Assembly (NCBI GenBank): GCA_900469345.1
Contig: UBWZ01000006.1
Location: 1-64,000, forward strand
DNA from: Hyphomicrobiales bacterium
GTDB taxonomy: Bacteria; Pseudomonadota; Alphaproteobacteria; Rhizobiales; Rhizobiaceae
DNA: 64,000 bases
Direction of reading: 5' to 3'
This document shows, in pieces, positions 1 to 11,648 of the stretch. The position numbers were made by a program, and so were the translations under genes. The notes under the pieces were generated by a model. That model did not search any database and was not told the DNA's origin. It saw nothing but the letters and a program-made list of their open reading frames with translations. How positions within the stretch are numbered: the stretch's first letter is position 1; each line of letters opens with the position of its first letter.

Positions 1-478
1 GCGCCGGCGCCATCCGTGCAGGGGCGGGGCGGGCAACGGGTTCAGGCGGCGCCTGATCGCGCAGCGGCATGCGCGGTTCGGAAACGGGAGACGCCAGGCG
101 CGCCTGGGGCTGGCGGGATATTTCGGGAGCGGGGGCTGCGGCGGCGTTCGGCAAGGCCGGCGCCTCGGCCGCGCTGCGGACCGCTGACCCGGGGCGGATG
201 CCGCTCTCGATCACGATATCCGTCGGTCCGCCGATCATGATAAGGTGTTCCACGTCATCGCGCCGGACCAGCACCAGGCGACGACGAGTGTCGACGGCGG
301 CGGCATCGAGAACCTGGAGGCGCGGGTTGCGGTTGCGTCCGCCCCGCACGAAGGGAGACGGTCCGCCGCGACCGCGCATCAGCCAGAGGATACCGATCAG
401 GCAGACAAGGCCTATGGCAACGCCAAGCACCGCAATCATGAGCCGGCCGCCATAGGCGCCCATCAGTTCATCGATCAT
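1..478 (-). CDS. FliO-like single-pass membrane protein, cut by the left edge
   Basis: The gene starts at the ATG at 478-476, behind a purine-rich site (AGGAG), and runs off the left edge, so only about 159 codons are present. One membrane helix lies near residues 12-34 (roughly RLMIAVLGVAIGLVCLIGIL). A basic stretch follows, then a segment ending RLVLVRRDDVEHLIMIGGP (about residues 65-83), which is the pattern of the FliO/MopB cytoplasmic domain. The tail is rich in Ala and Pro. FliO proteins help assemble the flagellar export gate, but no flagellar genes are nearby. A FliO-domain protein of other function is therefore as likely. It is transcribed divergently from cckA. Confidence 0.6.
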   Translation of the reverse strand, partial: MIDELMGAYGGRLMIAVLGVAIGLVCLIGILWLMRGRGGPSPFVRGGRNRNPRLQVLDAAAVDTRRRLVLVRRDDVEHLIMIGGPTDIVIESGIRPGSAVRSAAEAPALPNAAAAPAPEISRQPQARLASPVSEPRMPLRDQAPPEPVARPAPARMAPA

Positions 479-729
479 TTTTCGGCACTCCTGGTTCGAA
501 CATTCTGCAGAGACGATTTTTTTAAGCCTGAGGCAAGCCACCGATGCTTTTGTCCAGCGGTGAATGGCTGCCGTGGAAATAGATAGGTCAGATCTGTCGT
601 CTGTCCCGGGTTTTGTGGGGCCATGGAGCTTTTTGCTTGGTGCGCAAATTGCTAAGACGGGAATCGCGGGCCATTCCCGCAACGGTCCATGGTGCCCATC
701 TGGTGGTCCTGGCGAAATGTGAGGGTTTA
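479..729. other. intergenic region between divergent fliO-like gene and cckA
   Basis: This 251-base gap must carry the promoters of both divergent genes. I see no confident sigma-70 promoter and no paired TTAA motif of the CtrA type. A small inverted repeat (CGGGAAT at 658-664, ATTCCCG at 673-679) is visible about 50 bases ahead of the cckA start. Nothing else is identifiable. Confidence 0.4.
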
Positions 730-3342
730 ATGACGAAGCTGCAGCCCGGCGGCAACTACGAGACGCCTCTGGTGGATCGCGGTACACGGGGCGGGACCGT
801 GTTGAAGATCGTGCTCCTCGCCCTGATCCTGATCGCCGTCGCGATAGCCTTCGTCGTCTTTCAGCAGGCGCTCGACAATCAGGTCGTGCTCGGCGTGCTC
901 GGAATCCTGGCCATGGTCGGGATATTCTTCATCGTCTCGTCGCTGATCGGGCTCGTCGAGGTCATGCCGCAGTCGCGATCCGACGAGCTGGCGCGGTCCT
1001 TCCTCGCCAATCATCCGGACGGCATCCTCATCACCGATACCAAGGGGCGCATCGTCTACGCCAATGCCGCTTACGGCCGCATGACCGGGGCGACCAAGTC
1101 GAGCAGCGTTCAGTCCATCGAAACCCTTCTGTCGAAGACGCGGGAATCGACTGAGGCGCTGTACCGGCTGACGACGGCGCTGCGCGAGGGGCGTGAGGGC
1201 CATGAGGAGTTCCGCCTGCTGCAGCCGCTTGGCCGCGACACCGGCAATGGCACCTCCGCATTCTGGTACCGGCTGAAGGCAAGCCTGCTTGCCCCCGCGG
1301 AAGGCGGCAGCCGCAAGCAGCTCGACATCTGGCAGATCAGCGAGATCACCGCCGAGCGCGAGGACCAGGAGCGCTTCTTCCGGGAATTGCAGAACGCCAT
1401 CGATTATCTCGATCACGCGCCGGTCGGCTTCTTTTCGGCCGGCAAGAACGGCGAACTCTTCTATCTCAATGCGACGCTCGCCGAGTGGCTCGGCCTGGAT
1501 CTCACCAAGTTCGTGCCGCGGTCGCTGTCGATTGCCGATATCGTCGCGGGCGAGGGCATGGCGCTGATCCAGTCCGTCCATCCCGCCCCGGGCCTCAAGC
1601 GCACCGAGACGCTGGACCTCGACCTGCGCCGCACCAGCGGCCAGAGCCTGCCCGTACGGCTGATCCACAGCGTCAGCTCGATGCGAGACGGCGCGCCGGG
1701 TGAAAGCCGAAGCGTCGTCCTGGTGCGGCCGCGCGGCGGCGAGGGTGATCAGTCCGCCTCCGCCATGCGCTTCACGCGCTTCTTCAACAACACGCCGATG
1801 GCCATCGCATCCGTCAACGGCGACGGCCGGATCCTGCGCATCAACGCGCCTTTCCTGCGCCTGTTCGCCGGCGTCGTGTCGCGCGATGACGTGGAGGAGG
1901 GCGCCGGTCTCGAGCGCATCGTCCACGAAAGCATTCGCCCGCAGCTAATGCAGGCGCTGGCGGCGGCCAAGGACGGCCAGGGCGACATCGCGCCGATCGA
2001 ATCACGCCACCCGGGTGACGAGACGCGCTATGTCCGCTTCTACGTCAACGCGGTCATCGACGAGAGCGACGAGGCGCCGGAAGAGGCCGCCATCATCTAT
2101 GCGGTCGAAACCACCGAGCAGAAGGCGCTCGAGACCCAGATGGCGCAGACGCAGAAGCTCAACGCCGTTGGGACGCTGGCCGGCGGCATTGCCCACGATT
2201 TCAACAACGTACTGACGGCGATCCTGCTCTCCTCCGACCATCTCTTGCTGCAGGCGCGTCCGTCGGATGCAAGCTTTGCCGATCTGATGGAGATCAAGCG
2301 CAACGCCAACCGCGCCGCCGTCCTCGTGCGCCAGCTGCTCGCCTTTTCCCGCAAGCAGACGATGCGGCCGGCCGTGCTCAACCTCACCGACGTGGTCGGC
2401 GATCTGCGCATGCTGGTCGACCGGCTGATCTCCGGCACCAATGTGAAGCTCGAAGTGGATTACGGCCGCGACCTGTGGCCCGTGCGCACCGATCTTTCGC
2501 AGTTCGAGCAGGTGCTCATCAACCTGTGCGTCAATGCGCGCGATGCCATGCCGCAGGGCGGAACCATCCTGATCAAGACGCGCAACGTGACGGCCGACGA
2601 GGCGGTGACCTTCCACCAGGCCGACCTGCCGCGCGAGGACCTCGTCATGGTCGAGGTTGCCGACACGGGGACGGGCATCGCGCCGCAGATCATGGACAAG
2701 ATCTTCGAACCCTTCTTCACCACCAAGGAAGTGGGCAAGGGCACCGGGCTTGGCCTTTCCATGGTCTACGGCATCGTCAAGCAGTCCGGCGGCTACATCT
2801 ATCCCGAATCGGAACTCGGCCACGGCACCAGTTTCCGCATCTTCCTGCCGCGCCACATTCCCGAACCGGTCGCTGTCCTGCCCGGTGCCGAACCGGGTTC
2901 GCTTGCAGCGCAGGCTCCGCCCGCACCGGTGGTCTCGGCACCGCCTTCGGAAGATCTCGACCTGACCGGCAAGTCCGCGGTCGTGCTGCTCGTCGAGGAC
3001 GAGGAGGCCGTCCGTCGCGGCGGCAAGCGCATGCTGGAGACGCGCGGATACACAGTCCACGAGGCGGGATCCGGCACGGAAGCGCTGGAGATCATGGAGG
3101 AGCTGGAGGGTCAGGTGGACATCGTCGTATCGGACGTGGTCATGCCCGAAATGGACGGCCCGACGCTGCTGCGCGAGCTGCGCAAGACCTATCCCGACAT
3201 GAAGTTCATCTTCGTGTCCGGCTATGCCGAGGATGCCTTTGCCCGCAACCTGCCGGCCGACGCGAAATTCGGCTTCCTCCCCAAGCCCTTCTCGCTGAAG
3301 CAGCTCGCCGTGGCCGTGCGCGAGATGCTCGACGGACAGTAG
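730..3342 (+). CDS. cckA: hybrid sensor histidine kinase CckA
   Basis: An 870-residue hybrid kinase of the CckA family, which through ChpT phosphorylates the cell-cycle regulator CtrA in alphaproteobacteria. Two membrane helices lie near residues 24-75 and PAS-like regions follow (about 90-190, 220-330, 350-470). The phospho-acceptor His489 sits in GGIAHDFNN. An HATPase domain ends with GKGTGLGLS. The C-terminal receiver carries the acceptor Asp802 in [12 protein letters not shown]. The frame is open further upstream, but the ATG at 730 behind GAGG gives a start just before the first helix, as in relatives. Position next to recA is common in Rhizobiales. Confidence 0.93.
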   Translation: MTKLQPGGNYETPLVDRGTRGGTVLKIVLLALILIAVAIAFVVFQQALDNQVVLGVLGILAMVGIFFIVSSLIGLVEVMPQSRSDELARSFLANHPDGILITDTKGRIVYANAAYGRMTGATKSSSVQSIETLLSKTRESTEALYRLTTALREGREGHEEFRLLQPLGRDTGNGTSAFWYRLKASLLAPAEGGSRKQLDIWQISEITAEREDQERFFRELQNAIDYLDHAPVGFFSAGKNGELFYLNATLAEWLGLDLTKFVPRSLSIADIVAGEGMALIQSVHPAPGLKRTETLDLDLRRTSGQSLPVRLIHSVSSMRDGAPGESRSVVLVRPRGGEGDQSASAMRFTRFFNNTPMAIASVNGDGRILRINAPFLRLFAGVVSRDDVEEGAGLERIVHESIRPQLMQALAAAKDGQGDIAPIESRHPGDETRYVRFYVNAVIDESDEAPEEAAIIYAVETTEQKALETQMAQTQKLNAVGTLAGGIAHDFNNVLTAILLSSDHLLLQARPSDASFADLMEIKRNANRAAVLVRQLLAFSRKQTMRPAVLNLTDVVGDLRMLVDRLISGTNVKLEVDYGRDLWPVRTDLSQFEQVLINLCVNARDAMPQGGTILIKTRNVTADEAVTFHQADLPREDLVMVEVADTGTGIAPQIMDKIFEPFFTTKEVGKGTGLGLSMVYGIVKQSGGYIYPESELGHGTSFRIFLPRHIPEPVAVLPGAEPGSLAAQAPPAPVVSAPPSEDLDLTGKSAVVLLVEDEEAVRRGGKRMLETRGYTVHEAGSGTEALEIMEELEGQVDIVVSDVVMPEMDGPTLLRELRKTYPDMKFIFVSGYAEDAFARNLPADAKFGFLPKPFSLKQLAVAVREMLDGQ

Positions 3343-3433
3343 CGCCGAGGTTATGGGCGATCTAGAAAGACCTCCGCGATTCGCGGGGGCATCGCCTCCG
3401 GTGCCACCGGTGCGGACCACGCACCGCGACGCT

Positions 3434-3459
3434 GAACACACAGAGAACACATAACGAAC
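3434..3459. promoter_or_regulatory. two overlapping LexA (SOS) boxes upstream of recA
   Basis: GAAC occurs at 3434-3437, 3445-3448 and 3456-3459, each pair separated by exactly seven bases. This makes two overlapping, exact copies of GAAC-N7-GAAC. That spacing is the SOS operator established for Rhizobium etli recA and other alphaproteobacteria. The boxes lie about 130-155 bases before the recA start codon. The match is seen directly; LexA binding is inferred. Confidence 0.7.
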
Positions 3460-3490
3460 GAACTCTGGAATATTATTTTATTTCCGGCGT

Positions 3491-3527
3491 TTGACGGGTT
3501 GTTGCCAAACCAGAACAAAACATGTAC
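3491..3527 (+). promoter_or_regulatory. probable recA promoter with a near-consensus LexA box
   Basis: A -35-like TTGACG lies at 3491-3496. A one-mismatch LexA box, GAAC-N7-GTAC, covers 3513-3527, where the -10 element would fall, and TTG-N11-CAA spans 3502-3518. Placement over the polymerase site would suit SOS repression. The -10 hexamer is weak, so the exact promoter is tentative. Confidence 0.5.
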
Positions 3528-3587
3528 AACAACTTCATCGGCTGCTTCGTTGCGTGCCGGCCGGCAATAACCTAAAGGTGGGACCAG

Positions 3588-4673
3588 ATGGCACAAAATA
3601 GTTTGCGGCTCGTAGAGGAAAAAGGCGTGGACAAGAGCAAGGCGCTTGAAGCGGCATTGTCGCAGATCGAACGGTCCTTCGGGAAGGGTTCGATCATGAA
3701 GCTTGGCTCGAACGAGAATATCGTCGAGATCGAGACTGTTTCCACCGGCTCGCTGAGCCTCGATATTGCCCTCGGCATTGGCGGCCTGCCAAAGGGCCGA
3801 ATCGTTGAGATTTATGGTCCGGAAAGCTCGGGCAAGACGACACTGGCGCTGCAGACGATTGCCGAAGCCCAGAAGAAGGGCGGTATCTGCGCCTTTGTCG
3901 ACGCCGAACATGCGCTCGATCCGGTCTATGCCCGCAAGCTCGGCGTCGATCTCCAGAACCTTTTGATCTCGCAGCCCGACACCGGCGAGCAGGCTCTGGA
4001 AATCACCGACACGCTGGTACGCTCTGGAGCTGTCGACGTCCTGGTGGTTGACTCGGTCGCTGCCTTGACGCCGCGCGCGGAAATCGAAGGCGAGATGGGC
4101 GACAGCCTTCCCGGCCTCCAGGCCCGTCTGATGAGCCAGGCGCTGCGCAAGCTCACCGCGTCGATCTCCAAGTCGAATACGATGGTGATCTTCATCAACC
4201 AGATCCGTATGAAGATCGGCGTGATGTTCGGTTCGCCCGAAACCACCACCGGCGGCAACGCCCTGAAGTTCTACGCGTCCGTCCGTCTCGACATCCGTCG
4301 TATCGGCCAGGTCAAGGAGCGGGAAGAGGTGATCGGCAACCAGACCCGCGTCAAGGTCGTCAAGAATAAGATGGCGCCTCCCTTCAAGCAGGTAGAATTC
4401 GACATCATGTACGGCGAAGGCGTCTCGAAGACCGGCGAACTGGTCGATCTGGGGGTCAAGGCCGGGATCGTCGAGAAGTCGGGCGCCTGGTTCTCCTACA
4501 ACAGCCAGCGCCTCGGCCAGGGCCGCGAGAATGCCAAGACCTTCCTGCGCGACAATCCGGAATTGGCGCGGGAGATCGAAACGTCGCTGCGCCAGAATGC
4601 CGGCCTGATTGCCGACCGCCTGCAGAATGGCGGCCCGGACGCCGACGATGGCGATGCCGCAGCAGAGCTTTAG
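3588..4673 (+). CDS. recA: recombinase RecA
   Basis: Complete 361-residue RecA, the ATP-dependent strand-exchange protein that also triggers LexA self-cleavage in the SOS response. The Walker A motif GPESSGKT is at residues 77-84. The Walker B strand [10 protein letters not shown] and the L2-region segment [10 protein letters not shown] are intact. The C-terminus is acidic ([11 protein letters not shown]), as is typical. The start at 3588 matches the family N-terminus. SOS-type boxes lie upstream and a strong hairpin terminator follows. It is a single-gene unit between cckA and alaS. Confidence 0.98.
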   Translation: MAQNSLRLVEEKGVDKSKALEAALSQIERSFGKGSIMKLGSNENIVEIETVSTGSLSLDIALGIGGLPKGRIVEIYGPESSGKTTLALQTIAEAQKKGGICAFVDAEHALDPVYARKLGVDLQNLLISQPDTGEQALEITDTLVRSGAVDVLVVDSVAALTPRAEIEGEMGDSLPGLQARLMSQALRKLTASISKSNTMVIFINQIRMKIGVMFGSPETTTGGNALKFYASVRLDIRRIGQVKEREEVIGNQTRVKVVKNKMAPPFKQVEFDIMYGEGVSKTGELVDLGVKAGIVEKSGAWFSYNSQRLGQGRENAKTFLRDNPELAREIETSLRQNAGLIADRLQNGGPDADDGDAAAEL

Positions 4674-4737
4674 CACGGCATAACGGAGCGCAGACGGTTC
4701 CGCCGCCTGCGGGGTTCGCCCTGACCGCCTGCGTCAC

Positions 4738-4776
4738 ACCGGCCGCCATCGAAAGATGAGCGGCCGGTTCCGTTTT
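4738..4776 (+). terminator. recA intrinsic terminator
   Basis: ACCGGCCGC (4738-4746) pairs perfectly with GCGGCCGGT (4760-4768). Inside, CATC and GATG pair around a GAAA tetraloop, and TCCGTTTT follows. It lies 65 bases after the recA stop, on the coding strand. Confidence 0.85.
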
Positions 4777-4973
4777 GAGCTCTGTCAAGGGCTGCGGCTT
4801 CGCGCCGGAGACGGTTGGTGCCGTGGCGTCGGATGGCGCATGGCGCCGATCGTCGTACAGCTGAAATCTAGCCGTCGCGGCGGGCGCCTGCGGCTGGACA
4901 GTCGCGGGTGCGGGCGATACAAGCCATTGTTTTCGTATTTCTGACCGCCGAGGAGCGGTGAAAAGGGCTTGGC
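4777..4973 (+). other. alaS leader region
   Basis: About 200 bases between the recA terminator and alaS. It must hold the alaS promoter. A short hairpin (ACCGC, loop CGAGGA, GCGGT) sits just ahead of the start and overlaps the purine-rich ribosome-binding region. No T-box or other known leader was recognised. Confidence 0.35.
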
Positions 4974-7628
<2,655 letters not shown>

Positions 7629-7654
7629 ACGGCAGGGCGTGGAAGGAAATAGCC

Positions 7655-8521
7655 ATGGGCGTCAATGTGGATTTGGGAGATGAGCTGGAGGAGGCCGCAA
7701 CCGGTCTCGCGCCGGCACTGTTCCGCGACGCGCCGAGCTCGGTCTCCTTCAACAAGCTGCGCAAGCGCCTTCTTCGGCAGGTGCGGCAGGCGTTCGAAGA
7801 TTTCGGCATGCTGAAAGACCAGAAGCGCTGGCTGGTCGGTCTGTCGGGTGGCAAGGACAGCTATTCGCTGCTGGCGGTCCTGCTCGACCTGCAGTGGCGC
7901 GGCCTTCTGCCGGTCGAACTGATTGCCTGCAATCTCGATCAGGGGCAGCCCAATTTTCCGAAACATGTCCTGCCCGACTATCTTGCCTCGATCGGCGTCA
8001 GGCACCGCATAGAGTACCGTGATACCTATTCCATCGTGAAGGAGAAGGTGCCGGCCGGTGGCACCTATTGTTCGCTCTGTTCGCGCCTGCGGCGCGGCAA
8101 CCTCTACCGGATTGCCCGCGAGGAAGGCTGCGATGCGCTCGTACTCGGGCACCACCGCGAAGACATCCTCGAAACCTTCTTCATGAACTTCTTCCATGGC
8201 GGCCGCCTGGCGGCCATGCCGGCGAAGCTCTTGAACGACGAAGGCGACGTCATGCTGCTGCGCCCGCTCGCCTATTGCGCCGAGGACGATCTCGCAAGGT
8301 TTTCGGCAGCCATGGAGTTTCCGATCATCCCTTGCGACCTGTGCGGCTCCCAGGACGGCCTGCAGCGCAACGCCATGAAGGCGATGCTGGCGGATATCGA
8401 GACCCGCATGCCCGGCCGCAAGGACGCCATGTTGCGCGCCCTGTCGCACGTCAATCCCTCCCACCTTCTTGACCCGAAGCTGTTCGACTTCTCCGGACTG
8501 CAGACAGCCGCGGGCGACTGA
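7655..8521 (+). CDS. ttcA: tRNA 2-thiocytidine(32) synthetase TtcA
   Basis: A 288-residue PP-loop ATPase. SGGKDS at residues 64-69 is the ATP-pyrophosphatase loop. Two cysteine pairs, Cys139/Cys142 (CSLC) and Cys227/Cys230 (CDLC), are those that hold the Fe-S cluster in TtcA. The enzyme thiolates cytidine 32 in the anticodon loop of certain tRNAs. The start ATG at 7655 follows GGAAGGAAATAGCC. It lies between alaS and a phosphatase-like gene in one probable operon. Confidence 0.93.
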   Translation: MGVNVDLGDELEEAATGLAPALFRDAPSSVSFNKLRKRLLRQVRQAFEDFGMLKDQKRWLVGLSGGKDSYSLLAVLLDLQWRGLLPVELIACNLDQGQPNFPKHVLPDYLASIGVRHRIEYRDTYSIVKEKVPAGGTYCSLCSRLRRGNLYRIAREEGCDALVLGHHREDILETFFMNFFHGGRLAAMPAKLLNDEGDVMLLRPLAYCAEDDLARFSAAMEFPIIPCDLCGSQDGLQRNAMKAMLADIETRMPGRKDAMLRALSHVNPSHLLDPKLFDFSGLQTAAGD

Positions 8522-8542
8522 CCTCACCAAGAGACCTCATTG

Positions 8543-9367
8543 ATGACCATGCCGCTTGATGTTGAACGACTGGCCGATTTGCTGCGCCGGGCCGCCAAGG
8601 CCGAGATCCTGCCGCGTTTCCGCCGGCTCGCAGGCGGCGACATCCGCTCTAAGAGCGAGCCGACCGACCTGGTGACGGAAGCCGACGAAGCGGCGGAGCG
8701 CATGATCCGGGCGGAGTTGCAGGAGATCGCGCCCGACGCACTGTTCATCGGCGAGGAATCAGTCGCAGCCGATCCGGATCTTCTGGGCAAGCTGGCCCAC
8801 GCAGATTTCGCCGTCGTCGTCGATCCGGTCGACGGCACCTTCAACTTCGCGTCCGGTATTCCGGCCTTCGGCGTCATGGCGTCGGTGGTCTGGAAGGGCG
8901 AAACGGTCGCCGGCCTCATCTACGACCCGATGGGCGACGACTGGGTCATGGCCGAAAAGGGGGCGGGTGCCTTCCTGCGCCGGCCCGACGGCGAGACCGT
9001 CGCCCTGTCGGTGGCAACGCCCCGCCCGATCGGTGAAATGGTCGGCATGGCATCGCCGGGCTATTTCTTCGGCGAGGATCGGGAGCGCATTCTGGGCAAC
9101 CTCGCCAAGGTGCGGTTCTTTGCCAACTACCGCTGCTCGGCGCACGAATACCGCACCTTTGCGGGCGGCCATGTGCAGTTCGTTCTCTATAACAAATTGA
9201 TGCCCTGGGATCATCTGGCCGGCACCCTGATCGCCGTCGAAGCCGGTGGCCACGTCGCACGCTTCGACGGTTCCCGCTACCTGCCGAGCCATGTCGACGG
9301 CGGGCTTCTGGTCGCGACCGATGTGGACAGCTGGCATATGCTGCGCAGCGAGATCGTCGGCGTCTGA
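8543..9367 (+). CDS. inositol monophosphatase family protein
   Basis: A 274-residue Mg-dependent phosphatase of the IMPase/SuhB/HisN superfamily. The metal-binding motifs are complete: GEES at 70-73, DPVDGT at 94-99 followed by FNF, and WDHLAG starting at Trp222. The substrate could be inositol phosphate, histidinol phosphate or another sugar phosphate; the sequence alone does not decide. A TTG at 8540 and ATGs at 8543 and 8549 compete as start. The ATG at 8543 has the best spacing to AAGAG. It is the last gene before a two-way terminator. Confidence 0.87.
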   Translation: MTMPLDVERLADLLRRAAKAEILPRFRRLAGGDIRSKSEPTDLVTEADEAAERMIRAELQEIAPDALFIGEESVAADPDLLGKLAHADFAVVVDPVDGTFNFASGIPAFGVMASVVWKGETVAGLIYDPMGDDWVMAEKGAGAFLRRPDGETVALSVATPRPIGEMVGMASPGYFFGEDRERILGNLAKVRFFANYRCSAHEYRTFAGGHVQFVLYNKLMPWDHLAGTLIAVEAGGHVARFDGSRYLPSHVDGGLLVATDVDSWHMLRSEIVGV

Positions 9368-9392
9368 CCTCGGGCCAACAACCATGAAGACG

Positions 9393-9422
9393 AAAAAAAA
9401 GGCCGGATATCCGGCCTTTTTT
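9393..9422. terminator. bidirectional terminator
   Basis: A run of eight A, then the self-complementary 16-mer GGCCGGATATCCGGCC (9401-9416), then six T. It works in both directions and separates the converging phosphatase-like and MFS genes. Confidence 0.92.
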
Positions 9423-9445
9423 GTACCCGATCGTTGGCGTATCGC

Positions 9446-10693
9446 TCAGACTGCCGGGTTCTGCGACCGGAACAGCTTGCCCTTTTCGGCCAGCAGCACG
9501 AAGAACAGGCCGATCAACGATACGGCGAAGAAGCCCGCCACCATCGGCGTGGCCGTACCGTTGAAGGCCTGGCCGATCAAGGCACCCAGCGTTGCGCCGC
9601 CGACAGTGCCCATGAAGCCGAGCACCGACGAGGCCGTGCCCGCCACATGCCCGAGCGGTTCCATGGCCAGCGAGTTGAAGTTCGACGCGATCAGCCCGAA
9701 CTGGAACATCGCCAACGCGAAGAAGCCGAGAAACAGCAGGAACGGCATTGGCGTCGGCGACAGGAGCTGGACCAGCAGCCACAGCGCCGTCACCGTGACG
9801 AAGCCGAGTAGCGCGACATGCGACAGCCGGCGCATGCCGAGCCGTCCGACCCAGCGGGAGTTGAGGAAGGCCGAGATCGACATGAACACGGCGACCGTGG
9901 CGAAGGCGAGGGGGAACCACGCGCCGAGCTCGTAGATGCCGACATAGACCTGCTGAGCGGAATTGATGAAGCCGAACAGAGCGCCGAAGATGAAGGTGCT
10001 GGCGATCGTGTAGCAGAGCGCCATCCGGTTGGTCATCACGATCATGAAGCCGTTGATGACGGACGTCGCGGTGAACGGGCGCATGTCGGCGGGGTCGAGC
10101 GTCTCCGGAAGCCTGCGGATAACCCAGAGGGCGACGATCAGCGCGGCAACGGCGATCACCGCAAAGATCAGGTGCCAGTTGCCGAAGAACAGGATGATCT
10201 GTCCGGTACCGGGCGCCACCACCGGCACGACCATGAACACCATCATGATCAGCGACATGACTTCCGCCATGGCACGACCGCCGAAGACGTCACGAACGAT
10301 CGAGACCGAGATGACGCGGGTGGCCGCGGAGCCGACGCCCTGGGCAAAGCGCAAAAGCAGGAGGCCCGCGAAGGATGGCACGAAGACCACGGCGATGGCC
10401 GACACGATGTAGATCGCCAAGCCGAGCAGCAGCGGCTTGCGGCGGCCGAACCGGTCGGAGATCGGCCCGTAGAACAGCTGCGCGATGCCGAAACCGTAGA
10501 GATAGGCCGACACCACATACTGGCGATGATTGGGGTTCTCGACGCCGAGCGACTCGCCGATCTGCTGCAGGCCCGGCAGCATGATGTCGATCGCGAGTGC
10601 GTTCAGCGCCATCAGCGACGCCATCATGGCAATGAATTCTACCTTGCCCACGCCTTGCAGACGGGCCGGCATGATCGGAGAGGAATGGGTCAA
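9446..10693 (-). CDS. Bcr/CflA-type multidrug efflux MFS transporter
   Basis: A 415-residue, twelve-helix drug:proton antiporter of the DHA1 Bcr/CflA group. The loop motif GPISDRFGRRKPLL follows helix 2, and FAQGVGSAATRVISVSIVRD is the family motif near helix 4. It probably exports hydrophilic toxic compounds; the substrate is unknown. I choose the TTG at 10693 as start because AGGA lies seven bases upstream. The internal ATG at 10672 has no such site. A terminator just upstream isolates it from grxD, so it should have its own promoter. Confidence 0.88.
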   Translation of the reverse strand: MTHSSPIMPARLQGVGKVEFIAMMASLMALNALAIDIMLPGLQQIGESLGVENPNHRQYVVSAYLYGFGIAQLFYGPISDRFGRRKPLLLGLAIYIVSAIAVVFVPSFAGLLLLRFAQGVGSAATRVISVSIVRDVFGGRAMAEVMSLIMMVFMVVPVVAPGTGQIILFFGNWHLIFAVIAVAALIVALWVIRRLPETLDPADMRPFTATSVINGFMIVMTNRMALCYTIASTFIFGALFGFINSAQQVYVGIYELGAWFPLAFATVAVFMSISAFLNSRWVGRLGMRRLSHVALLGFVTVTALWLLVQLLSPTPMPFLLFLGFFALAMFQFGLIASNFNSLAMEPLGHVAGTASSVLGFMGTVGGATLGALIGQAFNGTATPMVAGFFAVSLIGLFFVLLAEKGKLFRSQNPAV

Positions 10694-10714
10694 ATCAATA
10701 TCCTAAACAATGGG

Positions 10715-10743
10715 AAAAGGCGCCGTGGGGAGCGGCGCCTTTT
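10715..10743 (-). terminator. grxD intrinsic terminator
   Basis: AAAAGGCGCC (10715-10724) and GGCGCCTTTT (10734-10743) form a stem with a nine-base loop. Read on the minus strand it follows grxD and ends in T, closing the purL-bolA-grxD segment. Confidence 0.85.
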
Positions 10744-10776
10744 GTGTCAGGCGGATCTATACGCCGAAACTTCTGA

Positions 10777-11112
10777 TCAGGCCGCGCCGCGGACGCTGAC
10801 ACCCTGGTCCTGGAAGTGGGTCAGCAGTTCGCCGGACTGGAACATTTCGCGGATGATATCGCAGCCGCCGACAAATTCACCCTTCACGTAGAGCTGCGGA
10901 ATCGTCGGCCAGTTGGAGAAATCCTTGATGCCCTGGCGGATTTCCGCATCGGCGAGGACGTTGACGCCTTTGTAGTCGACGCCCAGATAGTCGAGGATCT
11001 GAACGACCTGGCCCGAGAAACCGCACTGCGGAAACTGCGGCGTGCCCTTCATGAAAAGGACGACGTCGTTCGTCTTGACTTCGTTGCTGATAAAATCGTG
11101 AATGCCGCTCAT
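10777..11112 (-). CDS. grxD: monothiol glutaredoxin, Grx4 family
   Basis: A 111-residue CGFS-type glutaredoxin (Cys30 in PQCGFS). The glutathione-binding residues WPTIPQLY and GGCDI are present. Such proteins bind a bridged Fe-S cluster, often together with BolA, and act in iron sensing and cluster delivery. The ATG at 11112 starts the conserved domain; a longer open frame upstream has no family match. It lies directly after bolA, which fits the known GrxD-BolA partnership. Confidence 0.95.
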   Translation of the reverse strand: MSGIHDFISNEVKTNDVVLFMKGTPQFPQCGFSGQVVQILDYLGVDYKGVNVLADAEIRQGIKDFSNWPTIPQLYVKGEFVGGCDIIREMFQSGELLTHFQDQGVSVRGAA

Positions 11113-11262
11113 CTGGCTTATCCTTTCACATGCGGTTTCAAGGACCGCTGCGCTGCGTTCCTGGTTAAATAGCGAGGTCACGGCCGGAAATCCAGCGCAA
11201 TGCGCCACGAAACCTCTCTGAAAACCGGGCGAGCTGCCGCATCCGGTTCTCAGTTGCGCGTG

Positions 11263-11499
11263 TCAGTCCTTCGGAGCCGAGGTCTGCAGCGCCAGCGCGT
11301 GCAGCACGCCGCCCATATTGCCCTTCAGCGCATCGTAGACCATCTGGTGCTGCTGGACGCGGGTCTTGCCACGGAATGCGTCGGCGACGACCTCGGCGGC
11401 ATAATGGTCGCCATCGCCGGCGAGATCCCGGATCGTCACCTGTGCGCCCGGAATGCCTGCCTTGATCATGTCTTCGATGTCGCCGGGTTTCATAGGCAT
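11263..11499 (-). CDS. bolA: BolA family protein
   Basis: A 78-residue BolA/YrbA-type protein. The conserved region GDGDHYAAEVVADAFRGKT is followed by RVQQHQMVYDALKGNMGGVLHALAL, including the invariant His used in cluster binding with CGFS glutaredoxins. The ATG at 11499 has AAGGA eight bases upstream. It lies between purL and grxD, 148 bases after purL and 150 bases before grxD, and is probably co-transcribed with grxD. Confidence 0.92.
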   Translation of the reverse strand: MPMKPGDIEDMIKAGIPGAQVTIRDLAGDGDHYAAEVVADAFRGKTRVQQHQMVYDALKGNMGGVLHALALQTSAPKD

Positions 11500-11602
11500 G
11501 GTCGGTGTCCTTCCTTCTGCCGCGGACTCAGCGGAAACGCGGCGCTGTCTTTTGGCCAACACTGCCTCAAAGCCGCGCTGTGGTCAAAGACCGGAATGGC
11601 AG

Positions 11603-11630
11603 GGCCGCAGCGTTACGCACAGCTGCGGCC
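11603..11630 (-). terminator. hairpin between purL and bolA, possible purL terminator
   Basis: GGCCGCAGC (11603-11611) and GCTGCGGCC (11622-11630) make a perfect nine-base-pair stem with a ten-base loop, 19 bases after the purL stop. There is no T-run on the minus strand. It may be a partial terminator or an RNA-stability element. Confidence 0.4.
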
Positions 11631-11648
11631 GATCGCTTGGCGGCGGTC

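Noticed and set aside
479..729. CtrA-binding sites ahead of cckA
   Set aside because: No TTAA-N7-TTAA or close variant was found in the intergenic region.
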